Assembly: GCA_002825465.1 (NCBI GenBank)
Contig: PJER01000006.1
Coordinates: 42,095 to 106,094 of the forward strand
DNA length: 64,000 bases
DNA from: Candidatus Thorarchaeota archaeon MP8T_1
Lineage (GTDB): Archaea > Asgardarchaeota > Thorarchaeia > Thorarchaeales > Thorarchaeaceae
Direction of reading: 5' to 3'
The position numbers and the translations under genes are program-made. This document shows, in pieces, positions 34,589-44,080 of this stretch. Position 1 is the first letter of the stretch, and every line of letters begins with the position of its first letter. The notes under the pieces were generated by a model. The model saw only the letters and a program-made list of their open reading frames with translations, ran no database searches and was not told the DNA's origin.

Positions 34589-37500
34589 ATGACGCTCCAT
34601 TTGTCTCTTGGGAAAATTAAGGAGAGAGATCGTTCTTCAGACCAAGTAGATTCTAGATTTGCAATTATTATAACTAGATTATGGATATTGGGATTTGTCA
34701 GCCTTTTTCTTTACTTCATTATTGTATACATTCTACCTTTATTCAAGGTGATTTCAACACCTTTGATCCCCTTCAAGACCATTCTTGAAGTGATGATTTG
34801 CCTAATTCCAATCTCATTAGGTATTATCTCAAGTAAACTGAATTTAGAACAGACAGACCTGAAAATTACTATTGAAAAGAATATACTACTTATTAATCGT
34901 TATAATCAAACTATTGGATTATGTTGCCTTGAGATTGTGTCAACCGTTGGTTCTATACGGGTTGATGATAATGGGATTCCAAAATACAATACTTCTATGT
35001 TGTTAGCTATGCGTTCTGGAATGGATAAATCAGTGAATATGACATTTGAAGCTGGGGTATCAAGTGGAGAACCATTCTTGCGAATTTTCGTGTCAACTAT
35101 GGACCTGGATCCATCGATAGTTACAGAGAAAATTAGAAGAGAAGCTACTAGAGCAGAAGCAATCTTACTTTCCTCATTGAATAAAATAGATCTCAGAATT
35201 CTTGAAAACGATGACCTAAAGAAAGCTGCTATATTATTTATGAAAGATAACGAGTGTGAAATAGGTGATATCATCAGAAAACCAATCCAAGATAGTGTTC
35301 TCATCACCTTAAGAGGTAAACCAAGGGTCAATCCATCAGTTGATGCATCACAAGTTGGCACATTCCTTTCAACTGCACTAAAACAGAATTATTCTGTGTC
35401 AATGACATGTGTTTTCTCAGCAGCCAAACCTGGAAGAGAACGGAAAAAACTCGAAGGAAAATGGAAATCAATACAATCGAAAGAGAAACGAAAGGAAGAA
35501 TCTTTGAAAGATCATGCAATGAAAAAGCAATTAGTTACACAGTATGAGGAAATTCAAGATGACATAGGTTGGTTTGATTCAACAGTTTACTTTGTCATTA
35601 AAAAGAATGAACTTGTAGATAATAATGTAGTAAACGAAGGTGTAAGGGGATTAATTGAATCAATCTGGGGAGGATATGATTCTATTAGATTGGATACGAA
35701 GAAGATAACAAAAAGCTCCGCCTTCAAATTACTAACGAGGTTTCATCTTAGGAAACATAGAATCCATGTTAGTAGACTTGTGTCTTTTGTCAATACACCT
35801 GTTAGAAAACTCCCTGTAATTAGTCCCGAAGTTTTACCAGTTTTTCAGATTCCTTCGCGGGATGCGCTGGGAAAGGATCTTTTAATTGGAGATACAATTT
35901 TTGAAGGAAAACCATTTTCCAGTGCAGGTCTGAAAATTGAATGGCTTCGAGAGCATGTAGCAATTTTAGGTGCTACAGGTACAGGAAAAACAACCTTGGT
36001 AAAGCATCTTATTGCTCAACTTAGTGATAAATCTGACATACCTTGGTGGATTTTTGATGTCAAAGGTTCTGAGTATGGAGGATTAGCACGAAATAAGGAG
36101 AGAGAGATTACAGTACTACGACCTGGGCTTGATAAGTCATTCATAATTAGCTTGATGGACTCAAATACTGGAAATCCTGAGGGGTCAGCATATTCTACGT
36201 TTATTATGTTGAGAGAATTACTCAAAGAGCGAGGTGATTCATCTGAATTATCTCCTGCAATGGAACGCCTACTGAGAGAGTCTGTAATGCATCTTGCTAG
36301 TTCTCTTGAAGAGAACAACTCTGTCCAATCATTATCTGATATGATAACTTCATTGGCTTCAAATGACCGCGTAGGAACAATGACTCGAGATGCACTTCTC
36401 AATCGACTTCAAATATTATTCCAAGAACCTCTTAATGAGATTCTTTGTGGAGGATCTGGGGCTATAGACATCTCGAGTCTGTTGAACAAACGAATTATTC
36501 TTGACCTGAGCTATGTTGCTAGGGTAGGAGGTATGGATTCTGCACGAATCCTCTATAATCTCATAGCTAAACGGATTTTCGAAGGAGCTATGACAAGAGG
36601 CATTGTCCCTGGTTTACATCATGTAGTGGTTCTTGAAGAAGCGAATAATCTAGTTCCTGAGAGCTATTCAAAACATTCCTCTGCAGATGTTACAACTGGG
36701 GAATCAATGGTGTTGTTGCAGAGAGCGACTGGTCAAGGAGTTATTGTTGTTTCAACAAGACCTAATATATCCGCTAATATACTTGCAAATACCGCAACAA
36801 AAATTGTATTTCGATTACCATATGATAGCCAAATTGGTGGGAGATTTCTGTCTCTCAATGAAGAACAAGAAACCTATCTACGGAGTATCAAGTGCGGAAA
36901 AGCGTTGGTATCAATTCCTAATACCGAAACTTTTGAAGTTGCAACTAAATTATTCATTGACCCAGAAATAGTAGAAACTTCAGTATCTGACTCAGGTATA
37001 GAGAAGGAGATAGCAGAGAAAGAGCCCATCTTAGTTACATCTGTTATTACTACAGAAAATAAGGAAGAAGAACCTCCTGCCAAATCAGCAACGCAGACTG
37101 TTGTTTTTGATAGAGTAGGACGATTTGGGAATCATGTGGTAGCATCTTTAGCGAAAGCTGGTATGTCTACAGAGAAGGATATCCGGGAATTACTAACTGC
37201 ACTTGATCCAACTGTGATGGAGGATGATATCTCTGAGGTCATCAGAGAACTTGTAGCTATGGGTACAATAGAACGTGAAGCATTGTCCCTAGTCCCAGGT
37301 GGATTTGTATATACACTGCCTGATAATGGGTTAGAAGCCATTAGGAAGGTGATTGTGGAATATATTTTGGAAAAGTTAGGTATGGATTCTGATGGAAGTA
37401 CTACAAATAAAGACCAACCAGACTGGCCAGATTTGATTATCGAAGAGAGAGCAGTTGTTATTCTTCCTCAACATCTTCGTGCTTCATCAATGGAATCAAC

Positions 37501-38359
37501 TATGGCAAAAATTCGTCACTATATGGAAATGCTCAGAAATGGAATTAGTGAACTATTCGTTGTTGTCAGAGGAAGTGTCGCCGCTGCCAAACTTCGTGAG
37601 CTTTTGGATAAGTATGAAGAGTTCAATGATGTTCGTGTTGTATCGGCATTCCCAAGTTCATTAGATTCGATGATTGAGAATCTATACAGAGGACCTATTA
37701 AAAAAGAAGAGAAAAATGATGAGGTAAATGAAGATGCTGAGATTATTGGTGCAATGCATGAAATTGGAACAGCTACAAGTAGAGCTATACAAATCAGATT
37801 ATGGTTTGGTTTGATTCAAGATTTTGTTGATTTATCAAACGGGAAGATAAAATGGGATTTACTGCTTGATTTCATTGAAACCACTGCAATGCAATCTCAT
37901 AAAGGTAGATCAGCTCCATTGACTGTGGATGAAGGAAGAAGAGCATTGACTGAACTTCTTGCAGATGAAGTATTGATAGCCTTACGATCGAATGATGAAA
38001 GTGAATTCATTGAGCTAGAGCAAGGCCTCTGGATTGTGAATTCATCGGTTCTAAAGCAATTGAAAGAATCAGCAACCAACATCATTGAGCAGGAACTTAG
38101 AAAACATCACCCAGAGGTTTCACGAAACCATGGATATTATGATCTCTGTGCCAATAATACATCTTATGTGATATTTCCAAATCAACAACAACTGAATACA
38201 TTATTGAATCTTCATAGTGATGTAGCATGCAGAACCTGTAAATCTTCCAAGGTTGTATGTGTACTTACTGCATCAGAGTATCTCGAAGATAGTGTTGTTA
38301 CACCGGGAAATCTAATCATAAAAACAATGGATGATAATGTTTCTACTCTTGTGACTTAA
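34589..38359 (+). CDS. Large membrane-anchored HerA/VirB4-like ATPase
   Basis: The protein of about 1256 residues begins with two membrane helices (about 33-58 and 66-90; LWILGFVSLFLYFIIVYILP and LEVMICLIPISLGIISS). A cytoplasmic region of about 350 residues follows, then a HerA/VirB4-type ATPase: Walker A LGATGTGKTTLVKHL near residue 465, WWIFDVKGSEYGG, Walker B HVVVLEEANNLVPE, and VSTRPN. The C-terminal 400 residues hold winged-helix-like segments and a DLIIEERAVVILPQHLR alpha/beta region. The frame opens at 34559, but the ATG at 34589 has GGGAG nine bases upstream. The layout recalls conjugation-type DNA pumps and membrane-bound HerA homologues. Substrate (DNA or protein) unknown. Confidence 0.8.
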   Translation: MTLHLSLGKIKERDRSSDQVDSRFAIIITRLWILGFVSLFLYFIIVYILPLFKVISTPLIPFKTILEVMICLIPISLGIISSKLNLEQTDLKITIEKNILLINRYNQTIGLCCLEIVSTVGSIRVDDNGIPKYNTSMLLAMRSGMDKSVNMTFEAGVSSGEPFLRIFVSTMDLDPSIVTEKIRREATRAEAILLSSLNKIDLRILENDDLKKAAILFMKDNECEIGDIIRKPIQDSVLITLRGKPRVNPSVDASQVGTFLSTALKQNYSVSMTCVFSAAKPGRERKKLEGKWKSIQSKEKRKEESLKDHAMKKQLVTQYEEIQDDIGWFDSTVYFVIKKNELVDNNVVNEGVRGLIESIWGGYDSIRLDTKKITKSSAFKLLTRFHLRKHRIHVSRLVSFVNTPVRKLPVISPEVLPVFQIPSRDALGKDLLIGDTIFEGKPFSSAGLKIEWLREHVAILGATGTGKTTLVKHLIAQLSDKSDIPWWIFDVKGSEYGGLARNKEREITVLRPGLDKSFIISLMDSNTGNPEGSAYSTFIMLRELLKERGDSSELSPAMERLLRESVMHLASSLEENNSVQSLSDMITSLASNDRVGTMTRDALLNRLQILFQEPLNEILCGGSGAIDISSLLNKRIILDLSYVARVGGMDSARILYNLIAKRIFEGAMTRGIVPGLHHVVVLEEANNLVPESYSKHSSADVTTGESMVLLQRATGQGVIVVSTRPNISANILANTATKIVFRLPYDSQIGGRFLSLNEEQETYLRSIKCGKALVSIPNTETFEVATKLFIDPEIVETSVSDSGIEKEIAEKEPILVTSVITTENKEEEPPAKSATQTVVFDRVGRFGNHVVASLAKAGMSTEKDIRELLTALDPTVMEDDISEVIRELVAMGTIEREALSLVPGGFVYTLPDNGLEAIRKVIVEYILEKLGMDSDGSTTNKDQPDWPDLIIEERAVVILPQHLRASSMESTMAKIRHYMEMLRNGISELFVVVRGSVAAAKLRELLDKYEEFNDVRVVSAFPSSLDSMIENLYRGPIKKEEKNDEVNEDAEIIGAMHEIGTATSRAIQIRLWFGLIQDFVDLSNGKIKWDLLLDFIETTAMQSHKGRSAPLTVDEGRRALTELLADEVLIALRSNDESEFIELEQGLWIVNSSVLKQLKESATNIIEQELRKHHPEVSRNHGYYDLCANNTSYVIFPNQQQLNTLLNLHSDVACRTCKSSKVVCVLTASEYLEDSVVTPGNLIIKTMDDNVSTLVT

Positions 38360-39162
38360 TCAGACCTAATTCTAGTACAGATTACATCATTGTTTTGAAG
38401 TAGGGCTGTTAATCGACCAGGTATTAGCAAATTAAAAATAGCAATATCAACATCATACTTTGCTAGCTCTACCAGCTCAGTGATTTTCTTGGTCATACCA
38501 CCTGTGACATCAATACTTGATGAAGGCCCAGTTTTTGTGAGTGTTTGGTTTTTGTTAGAACTGTTAATGAGTGGAATATGCCTAGCATCTGGATTTGTGT
38601 CTGGATTATCATCCATTACCCCATCGACATTCGTTCCAATGAGGACTGCCTTCGGTTGAAGTTCTTCTGCTAGATATTTTGCAATTGTATCTCCGCTCAG
38701 AATGGATGCAGCTTTTGTTTTATCATAGCATACATCGCCATGGATTATCACTGCTATTCCTGCATTAAGTGTTGATTTGATAATTTCAATTGAAAAATTA
38801 TCTATCAAGCCATTTTGCAGTGTTGAAATCATGAATGGTGAGATGATGACTCCCGGGATTCCTTGTGAAGTAAATTCATTTTCTACCCTTGATGCTAATT
38901 GAAGCATATTGTGTCGTATTTCAGGAATTCCCGCTAGAAGTTTTTCAGGGTCAGTATCAGGATTTCCAAATCCATATTTATGAGCTGCTTGGTGACCATG
39001 TGCACCACCACCTAATACAACTATGAGCTTCCCGTCATGCATTGATAGCTCCTTTACAATACGACTAAGATGCTGTTCATTAATAGTGGGAGGTACTGAC
39101 TCTTTATGGGTAATTACTGATCCGCCCAGTTTGACGATTACTAGATTCTCCAAATGTAACAC
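38356..39162 (-). CDS. ipk: Isopentenyl phosphate kinase
   Basis: The 268-residue amino acid kinase-fold protein has VKLGGSVITHK, LGGGAHGHQAAHKYG with the catalytic-type His of IPKs, VIIHGDVCYD, ILSGDTIAKYLAE, and SIDVTGGMTKKI. IPK phosphorylates isopentenyl phosphate in the archaeal mevalonate route to lipids. The usual GxGSFGH motif reads GGGAHGH here. GTG is the longest start; a TTG three codons later is possible. The stop overlaps the convergent ATPase gene by 4 bp. Confidence 0.85.
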   Translation of the reverse strand: MLHLENLVIVKLGGSVITHKESVPPTINEQHLSRIVKELSMHDGKLIVVLGGGAHGHQAAHKYGFGNPDTDPEKLLAGIPEIRHNMLQLASRVENEFTSQGIPGVIISPFMISTLQNGLIDNFSIEIIKSTLNAGIAVIIHGDVCYDKTKAASILSGDTIAKYLAEELQPKAVLIGTNVDGVMDDNPDTNPDARHIPLINSSNKNQTLTKTGPSSSIDVTGGMTKKITELVELAKYDVDIAIFNLLIPGRLTALLQNNDVICTRIRSD

Positions 39163-39230
39163 ATTTTCTCTTGGATGATGTCACTCTTATGGATGTTACC
39201 ATTTTGAGTGAATAATTGATTCACAAGACA

Positions 39231-39242
39231 AGCTTTTTATCC
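39231..39242 (+). promoter_or_regulatory. TATA-like promoter of rps10
   Basis: AGCTTTTTATCC lies about 55 bp upstream of the uS10 ATG. Initiation about 25 bp downstream would give a leader of about 30 nt that includes the GAGTGAT ribosome site. Confidence 0.4.
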
Positions 39243-39294
39243 AATTCAATTTTCGTAGCCCTTGGACACCTCACAATTAGAGAGTGATTACTAT

Positions 39295-39606
39295 ATGACT
39301 CAAAGAGCACGAATACGATTGTCAAGCACGAGTACAGAACATCTAGATGGAGTCTGTAATCAGATAAAGCGAATTACTAGGAAGACCGGTGTCCGAATGG
39401 CAGGTCCTATTCCACTCCCAACTCGTAGAATGGTAATTCCAACAAGAAAGACTCCCTGTGGTCAGGGCTCTGAGTCTTGGGACAAATGGGAAATGCGTGT
39501 TCATAAAAGACTCATTGATATTGATGCTGATGAGAGAGCTATTCGTCAGATTATGAGGGTCCGGATTCCAGACTCCGTATATATCGAGATTGAACTCACC
39601 GGCTAA
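39295..39606 (+). CDS. rps10: Ribosomal protein uS10
   Basis: The protein of 103 residues is a full-length archaeal S10: [65 protein letters not shown], and the late [11 protein letters not shown]. The frame opens at a TTG at 39262, but the ATG at 39295 with GAGTGAT eight bases upstream is the family start (MTQRARIRL). In many archaea rps10 follows the EF-1alpha gene; here it stands alone between ipk and glmS. Confidence 0.95.
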   Translation: MTQRARIRLSSTSTEHLDGVCNQIKRITRKTGVRMAGPIPLPTRRMVIPTRKTPCGQGSESWDKWEMRVHKRLIDIDADERAIRQIMRVRIPDSVYIEIELTG

Positions 39607-39639
39607 AATAGTGCGATTCTTTCCGCATACAAAGCCTTT

Positions 39640-39655
39640 TTGCACCTTTGTGCAA
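39640..39655. repeat. Inverted repeat TTGCAC-CTTT-GTGCAA before glmS
   Basis: A perfect 6-bp inverted repeat with a 4-base loop lies 34 bp after rps10 and 34 bp before glmS. It could be an operator of glmS, whose TATA-like AATATATTC follows directly, or a hairpin at the rps10 3' end. Confidence 0.4.
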
Positions 39656-39689
39656 GGGTAATATATTCTACCTCTGAGGAATTCAGCAT

Positions 39690-41516
39690 ATGTGCGGTAT
39701 TATTGGTGTAGTTCAAAAACGCGGTGATGTTGCCCCCTTTATTCATCAAGCATTAAAACGTCTAGAATATCGAGGTTATGATTCGGTAGGAGTAACAACG
39801 ATAGATGGTGCTAAGATATTTATCAAAAAGGATAAGGGGAAAGTCGAAGAGGTTCATAAGAAGTTAGATCTAGATGCTATGCCCGGTTCAATAGGTATAG
39901 GTCACACGCGCTGGGCAACGCATGGAATTCCTTCTATGTTGAATTCACACCCTCATTTTGATTGTAAAAATGAAATAGCTGTTGTACATAATGGAGTGAT
40001 TGATAATTTCTTAGAACTTCGAAGAGAACTGAGTGAAAAAGGTCACAAGTTCATGTCTGAAACCGATACAGAAATTATTCCGCATATGATTGAAGATTAT
40101 ATGAATAGTGGCTTGGATTTATTCACATCTGTTAAGGAAGTCACAAAACGAATTGAGGGGACATATGCGATTGTTGTAATGAGCACTAACGAGAATGAAA
40201 ATAAGATTGTTTGCACTCGTGATGGAAATCCCTTAGTAATAGGTAGAAAGAAAGATGTTTCGTATGTGTCTTCGGATATTCCTGCATTCTTACCAATGAC
40301 CAATGATATGATTCTCTTGCATGATGGAGAGATAGCATGTCTCACCAGTGATGAAATCCTAATAGAAAATCTCTCGGATGGTAGTAAAATTAATCGGGAT
40401 AGTATAGAGATTAGCTGGACTGCAGATCAAGCACAGAAGAGTGGTTACCCACATTTTATGCTGAAAGAAATTCATGAACAACCAGAAGCAATTAGAAATA
40501 CATTACATCTCAGAGATGATGTAATTAAACAAGCTGCAGATATTATTCAATCATGTGATAGAGTCTTCATGTTAGCAATGGGTACTTCCGGTCATTCAGC
40601 AATTGCTGGACGACACATGTTTGCATCAATTGCAGGAGTACTTCCTACCTTTGAACTTGCTAGTGATTTCTCAGATACTGTCTATGGAGCATTGACAAAG
40701 AGAGATTGCATTATAGCAATTACTCAATCAGGAGAAACTACAGATACTATTACTGCTGTTAAATTTGCAAAAGAACATGGAGTCAAAGTCATAGCCATTA
40801 CAAACGTAGTTGGTAGCTCGATTACACGTCTTGCGGACCATACTATCCTAACACAGGCAGGTCCAGAGATAGGTGTAGCAGCAACTAAGACATTCATGGT
40901 TCAACTGACGTCTCTTGCATTGATTGCTTTAGCATTGGGTGAACTGACAGGTTTCATAGATTCCAATAAGATTGATGTTAAACGGAAAGGTTTGGAGAAA
41001 ATACCAGAGATTGTATCAGATACAATCTCAAGAAACGAAGAATTAGCAAGGAGACTTGCTGGTGAACTCTATCAGCACAGAAGTCTTCTCTTCTTGGGAA
41101 GAGGTGTTTCAATCGCCACTGCTGAGGAAGCTGCACTGAAATTGAAAGAGATTTCATATAATCATGCAGAGGCATACTCAGCCGGTGAGTCAAAACATGG
41201 ACCAATCGCACTTGTTGAGGATGGATTTCCTGTAATCTTTATCGCACCAAATGATGAAACTCGAAGTAGAATGATTGGGAACATTATGGAAATGAAAGCA
41301 CGAGGAGCTGCCGTCGTTTCTGTGATTCTCAAAAATGATAAGGAATTGGAAAGTCTTTCAAAATTTGTTTTCACAATTCCGGAAGATGTTGAACCAGAGT
41401 TTTCGACGATGGTATTTATTGTACCGCTTCAATTATTCAGTTATTATATGGCATTACGAAAAGGATACGATCCGGATATGCCTCGAAACCTCGCAAAGTC
41501 AGTCACAGTTCTTTGA
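39690..41516 (+). CDS. glmS: Glutamine-fructose-6-phosphate aminotransferase
   Basis: The 608-residue enzyme makes glucosamine-6-phosphate from fructose-6-phosphate and glutamine. It starts with the Ntn nucleophile Cys2 (MCGIIGVV), has LEYRGYDSVGV, GHTRWATHG, HNGVIDNF and SETDTE of the glutaminase half, then two SIS domains (MAMGTSGHSAIAGRH, QSGETTDT; FLGRGVSIATAEEAALKLKE, SAGESKHGPIALVE) and the terminal PRNLAKSVTVL. All parts are present at normal length. A GAGG ribosome site precedes the ATG. Confidence 0.97.
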   Translation: MCGIIGVVQKRGDVAPFIHQALKRLEYRGYDSVGVTTIDGAKIFIKKDKGKVEEVHKKLDLDAMPGSIGIGHTRWATHGIPSMLNSHPHFDCKNEIAVVHNGVIDNFLELRRELSEKGHKFMSETDTEIIPHMIEDYMNSGLDLFTSVKEVTKRIEGTYAIVVMSTNENENKIVCTRDGNPLVIGRKKDVSYVSSDIPAFLPMTNDMILLHDGEIACLTSDEILIENLSDGSKINRDSIEISWTADQAQKSGYPHFMLKEIHEQPEAIRNTLHLRDDVIKQAADIIQSCDRVFMLAMGTSGHSAIAGRHMFASIAGVLPTFELASDFSDTVYGALTKRDCIIAITQSGETTDTITAVKFAKEHGVKVIAITNVVGSSITRLADHTILTQAGPEIGVAATKTFMVQLTSLALIALALGELTGFIDSNKIDVKRKGLEKIPEIVSDTISRNEELARRLAGELYQHRSLLFLGRGVSIATAEEAALKLKEISYNHAEAYSAGESKHGPIALVEDGFPVIFIAPNDETRSRMIGNIMEMKARGAAVVSVILKNDKELESLSKFVFTIPEDVEPEFSTMVFIVPLQLFSYYMALRKGYDPDMPRNLAKSVTVL

Positions 41517-41565
41517 GGACTTTATATCATCAATAGATACATGACTATTGTATGAGGATAATTCG

Positions 41566-41814
41566 ATGTTCTTCCAGATACTAAGCCCACTTGTAGATTT
41601 TGCAAACTTAATTGCAGGATACTTTGCAGAAATTTGGGACTTTCTAATCTTTATTGGAAATATCTCATCATTCATTGTAGTTCTTATTGGTGCTATTCTT
41701 TGGTTCACTGAGATTAATCAGAAAAGAGGAAAAGGTCTGGTGTTTAGTGGAATACTCTTAGCAATCACTGTCCAGTACTTTGTATTCTTTCCACCAAGTT
41801 TTGTATTGATATAG
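41566..41814 (+). CDS. Small membrane protein, unknown
   Basis: The protein of about 82 residues has two to three hydrophobic helices (LVDFANLIAGYFAEIW amphipathic; FLIFIGNISSFIVVLIGAILWF; LVFSGILLAITVQYFVFF) joined by the short basic loop NQKRGKG. No family is recognised. The frame opens at a TTG at 41548, but the ATG at 41566 has GAGG eight bases upstream. It follows glmS by 49 bp and converges with the SufS-like gene. Confidence 0.65.
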   Translation: MFFQILSPLVDFANLIAGYFAEIWDFLIFIGNISSFIVVLIGAILWFTEINQKRGKGLVFSGILLAITVQYFVFFPPSFVLI

Positions 41815-41825
41815 GTTCAATTCTA

Positions 41826-43040
41826 CTATAGCAATTGCTCAGTGATTATCATTAGAGTGTCAGTGAATTTATTGATATCATCAAGCGAATTATAAGCATG
41901 CAAAGATGCCTGTATGAGACCATCATCAGTGATCGATTGTATTATTGGATGGGCACAGATGTAGCCACTCCTGACTGCAATGTTTGATTCATCAAGAAAC
42001 ATTGCAATATCATGGCAACCAATTTCAGAGGTATCTCCTATATTGAATCCAAAAATTGTATTTGTGTCATCTGGATTTCCGTATAGTGTCAAACTTGGAA
42101 TCTCTAACAGACGCTTTTTCATATGCTTTGAGAGATTCATAAGATGTTGTACAAGACCCTTTGTATGAAGATTGGAGAGATATTTGATTGAAGATTTGAG
42201 ACCTGCTATTGCAGGAATATTGATGTATCCCGATTCGAATTTGTGGGGTTGGAAAGCTGTTTCATAGGTGGTATTCTGTATCAAAGATACAGCAGTTCCC
42301 CCTATTATCCCAGGTCTATGATTCTTGCCAAGTTCGGTGGAAATCCATTGGATTGTTAATCCTGGAGGTGCCATGAGACCGATGTTTGCTGAGAAGACAA
42401 GAATATCACAACCAAGATGAATTGGAGAATCCTGTGTCAACCCTACAGATCTTGTTGCATCAGTCAGTAATACTGCATCGTGTTCGTGAATAATCTCTGC
42501 AGCTCTTGATACTGGGTTTCTAGTACCAATACCTGGAATCGAATGACCGATTGCAACAATACCAGTTTTGTCATCTATGGAGTGTTCTAGAGCGGGCAAT
42601 GATATTGTTCCATCCTCTTCGAGGGAAATAATCTCTATATCCAAATTTAGAACTTCAGCGACTCGTAACAATGATACATATACTGAGTTATCTTCATTTT
42701 GCGAAATGAGAATTTTATCCTTCTTATTTTGCTTCCAGTCATATCCATAGGCTAATGATGCAACAGTAGAAGGAATTGATTTTTGAAAAGAGAATGACGA
42801 TGCGTTCCCTTGAAGGAAGGCTGCCAAGTCTTCTCGAACCTCCTTGACGATATTACCACCCTTGATTGCAAGTTTGTGAGCTCCACGCCGAGCGGATGCA
42901 ACTGTATTATTGAGAAAATCAGAAGTAGATTCAACAGCGACTCTAGGTACAAGTGTAGTACTTGCTGAGTCAAGATATACAAGGTCACTATTGGATTTGA
43001 AAATCTCAAAGTCAGACTTGATTATCGATGGGTCTATCAT
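41826..43040 (-). CDS. SufS-like aminotransferase-fold protein lacking the PLP lysine
   Basis: The 404-residue protein follows the class V aminotransferase/cysteine desulfurase plan: YLDSASTTLVPRVAVE, the SARRGAHKLA segment, ILISQNEDNSVYVSLLRVAE, GHSIPGIGTRNPVS, the DAT of LLTDATRSVG and the Cys region VRSGYICAHPI. At the position of the Schiff-base lysine (SGHK in SufS) it reads FSANIGLMAPPG, so His-Lys is Asn-Ile (codons at 42381-42386). The active-site Cys is retained. Without the lysine it should not form the normal internal aldimine, so it may be a pseudoenzyme or have a changed reaction. Confidence 0.75.
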   Translation of the reverse strand: MIDPSIIKSDFEIFKSNSDLVYLDSASTTLVPRVAVESTSDFLNNTVASARRGAHKLAIKGGNIVKEVREDLAAFLQGNASSFSFQKSIPSTVASLAYGYDWKQNKKDKILISQNEDNSVYVSLLRVAEVLNLDIEIISLEEDGTISLPALEHSIDDKTGIVAIGHSIPGIGTRNPVSRAAEIIHEHDAVLLTDATRSVGLTQDSPIHLGCDILVFSANIGLMAPPGLTIQWISTELGKNHRPGIIGGTAVSLIQNTTYETAFQPHKFESGYINIPAIAGLKSSIKYLSNLHTKGLVQHLMNLSKHMKKRLLEIPSLTLYGNPDDTNTIFGFNIGDTSEIGCHDIAMFLDESNIAVRSGYICAHPIIQSITDDGLIQASLHAYNSLDDINKFTDTLMIITEQLL

Positions 43041-43066
43041 TATATTTCACATGCTAAATGAACTGC

Positions 43067-43073
43067 TTTAATA
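43067..43073 (+). promoter_or_regulatory. TATA-like element before the nucleotidyltransferase gene
   Basis: TTTAATA lies 21-27 bp upstream of the ATG at 43094, the distance expected for a leaderless archaeal transcript starting at that codon. Confidence 0.35.
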
Positions 43074-43093
43074 CCATATCGTATTCTTGTCAG

Positions 43094-44080
43094 ATGATGG
43101 AAGTGTCAAAGAGATTAGTGGAAGGTTACTTCATCAAGACAATAGATGACCTGATATTTGAGGTGAAAGGTGTTGTTCATCCTGAAGATAGAACTATTGC
43201 CTATTTGAGATATATACCTGATACTGAATCAAAATCTGGTTTCCAGAAAATCTATGATTTACGTGAACGAGAACATTACCTCAAACAGAATTTTCCCGAA
43301 TATTTGTGGTTTAGTGAACCTCATGGTAGAGTCGTACAATCTGTCCCACATGAAAAAGTGAGTCAAGTTCTTGATCCTGTAGAACATATGAGTGTGATCC
43401 GTAAGTGTTCAGATACACTTTCAGTTGCGACTTCACACTTAGTAGATTTGTTAATAGAATATACCAATGTAAATAGTTCAGATATTGGTGTCACAGGATC
43501 ACAGCTTATTGGGGTAGCGGGTAAAGGATCAGATATTGATTTGATTGTGCTTGGAGAATCGTCATGTTTTGAATTTTATAAGAATTTGAAGCAGAACTTT
43601 GACGATATTCCTGGCATACAATGTTATTCGGATGGTTTATTGAAGGAACATCTTTCATTTCGATGGGGAGGATTAACCAAATATCATGATATTCTTGGAG
43701 AAATCGAGAGAAAGAAAATCTTGCAAGGTATCTTTGGAGAACATCAATTTTTCATTAGATTAGTAAAACGTCCTCAAGATATCAAAGAAAGCTTTGGTCA
43801 GATAGTTGCTGAGAATTTAGGATTTAGAGAGATTCAGTGTATGATAGTTGATGATAGGGAATCCATTTTCTCACCATGTCGATACAGAGTTGAGTCTAAG
43901 GATTTACCAAATCTAAAATGGATTGTAAGTTTTCGTGGTCGATTCACAGAGCATGCTTCAAAGGGAGATATTGTGAATACCAAGGGTCGACTAGAAAATG
44001 TATTTGACACAATTTCAAACAAAAGCTATAACCAGTTAGTTTTAGGTGAAGATCCATTGGATTACTTGATACCTGAATGA
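43094..44080 (+). CDS. Nucleotidyltransferase-fold protein
   Basis: The protein of about 328 residues contains a Pol-beta-type nucleotidyltransferase signature, GVTGSQLIGVAGKGSDIDLIVLGE, with Gly-Ser and the Asp-Ile-Asp metal pair. The N-terminal 110 residues (IDDLIFEVKGVVHPEDRTIAYLRYIP) resemble an accessory domain found in archaeal proteins of COG1665/COG2413 type. The C-terminal region is beta-rich, with FREIQCMIVDDRESIFSPCRYRV. The substrate (RNA end, protein AMPylation or other) is unknown. The longest frame starts at 43058; the ATG at 43094 is preferred because it fits a leaderless start and the conserved-looking region begins there. Confidence 0.7.
   Translation: MMEVSKRLVEGYFIKTIDDLIFEVKGVVHPEDRTIAYLRYIPDTESKSGFQKIYDLREREHYLKQNFPEYLWFSEPHGRVVQSVPHEKVSQVLDPVEHMSVIRKCSDTLSVATSHLVDLLIEYTNVNSSDIGVTGSQLIGVAGKGSDIDLIVLGESSCFEFYKNLKQNFDDIPGIQCYSDGLLKEHLSFRWGGLTKYHDILGEIERKKILQGIFGEHQFFIRLVKRPQDIKESFGQIVAENLGFREIQCMIVDDRESIFSPCRYRVESKDLPNLKWIVSFRGRFTEHASKGDIVNTKGRLENVFDTISNKSYNQLVLGEDPLDYLIPE

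Noticed and set aside
41162..41374. Antisense frame within glmS
   Set aside because: A shadow of a fully conserved gene, with no start signals.
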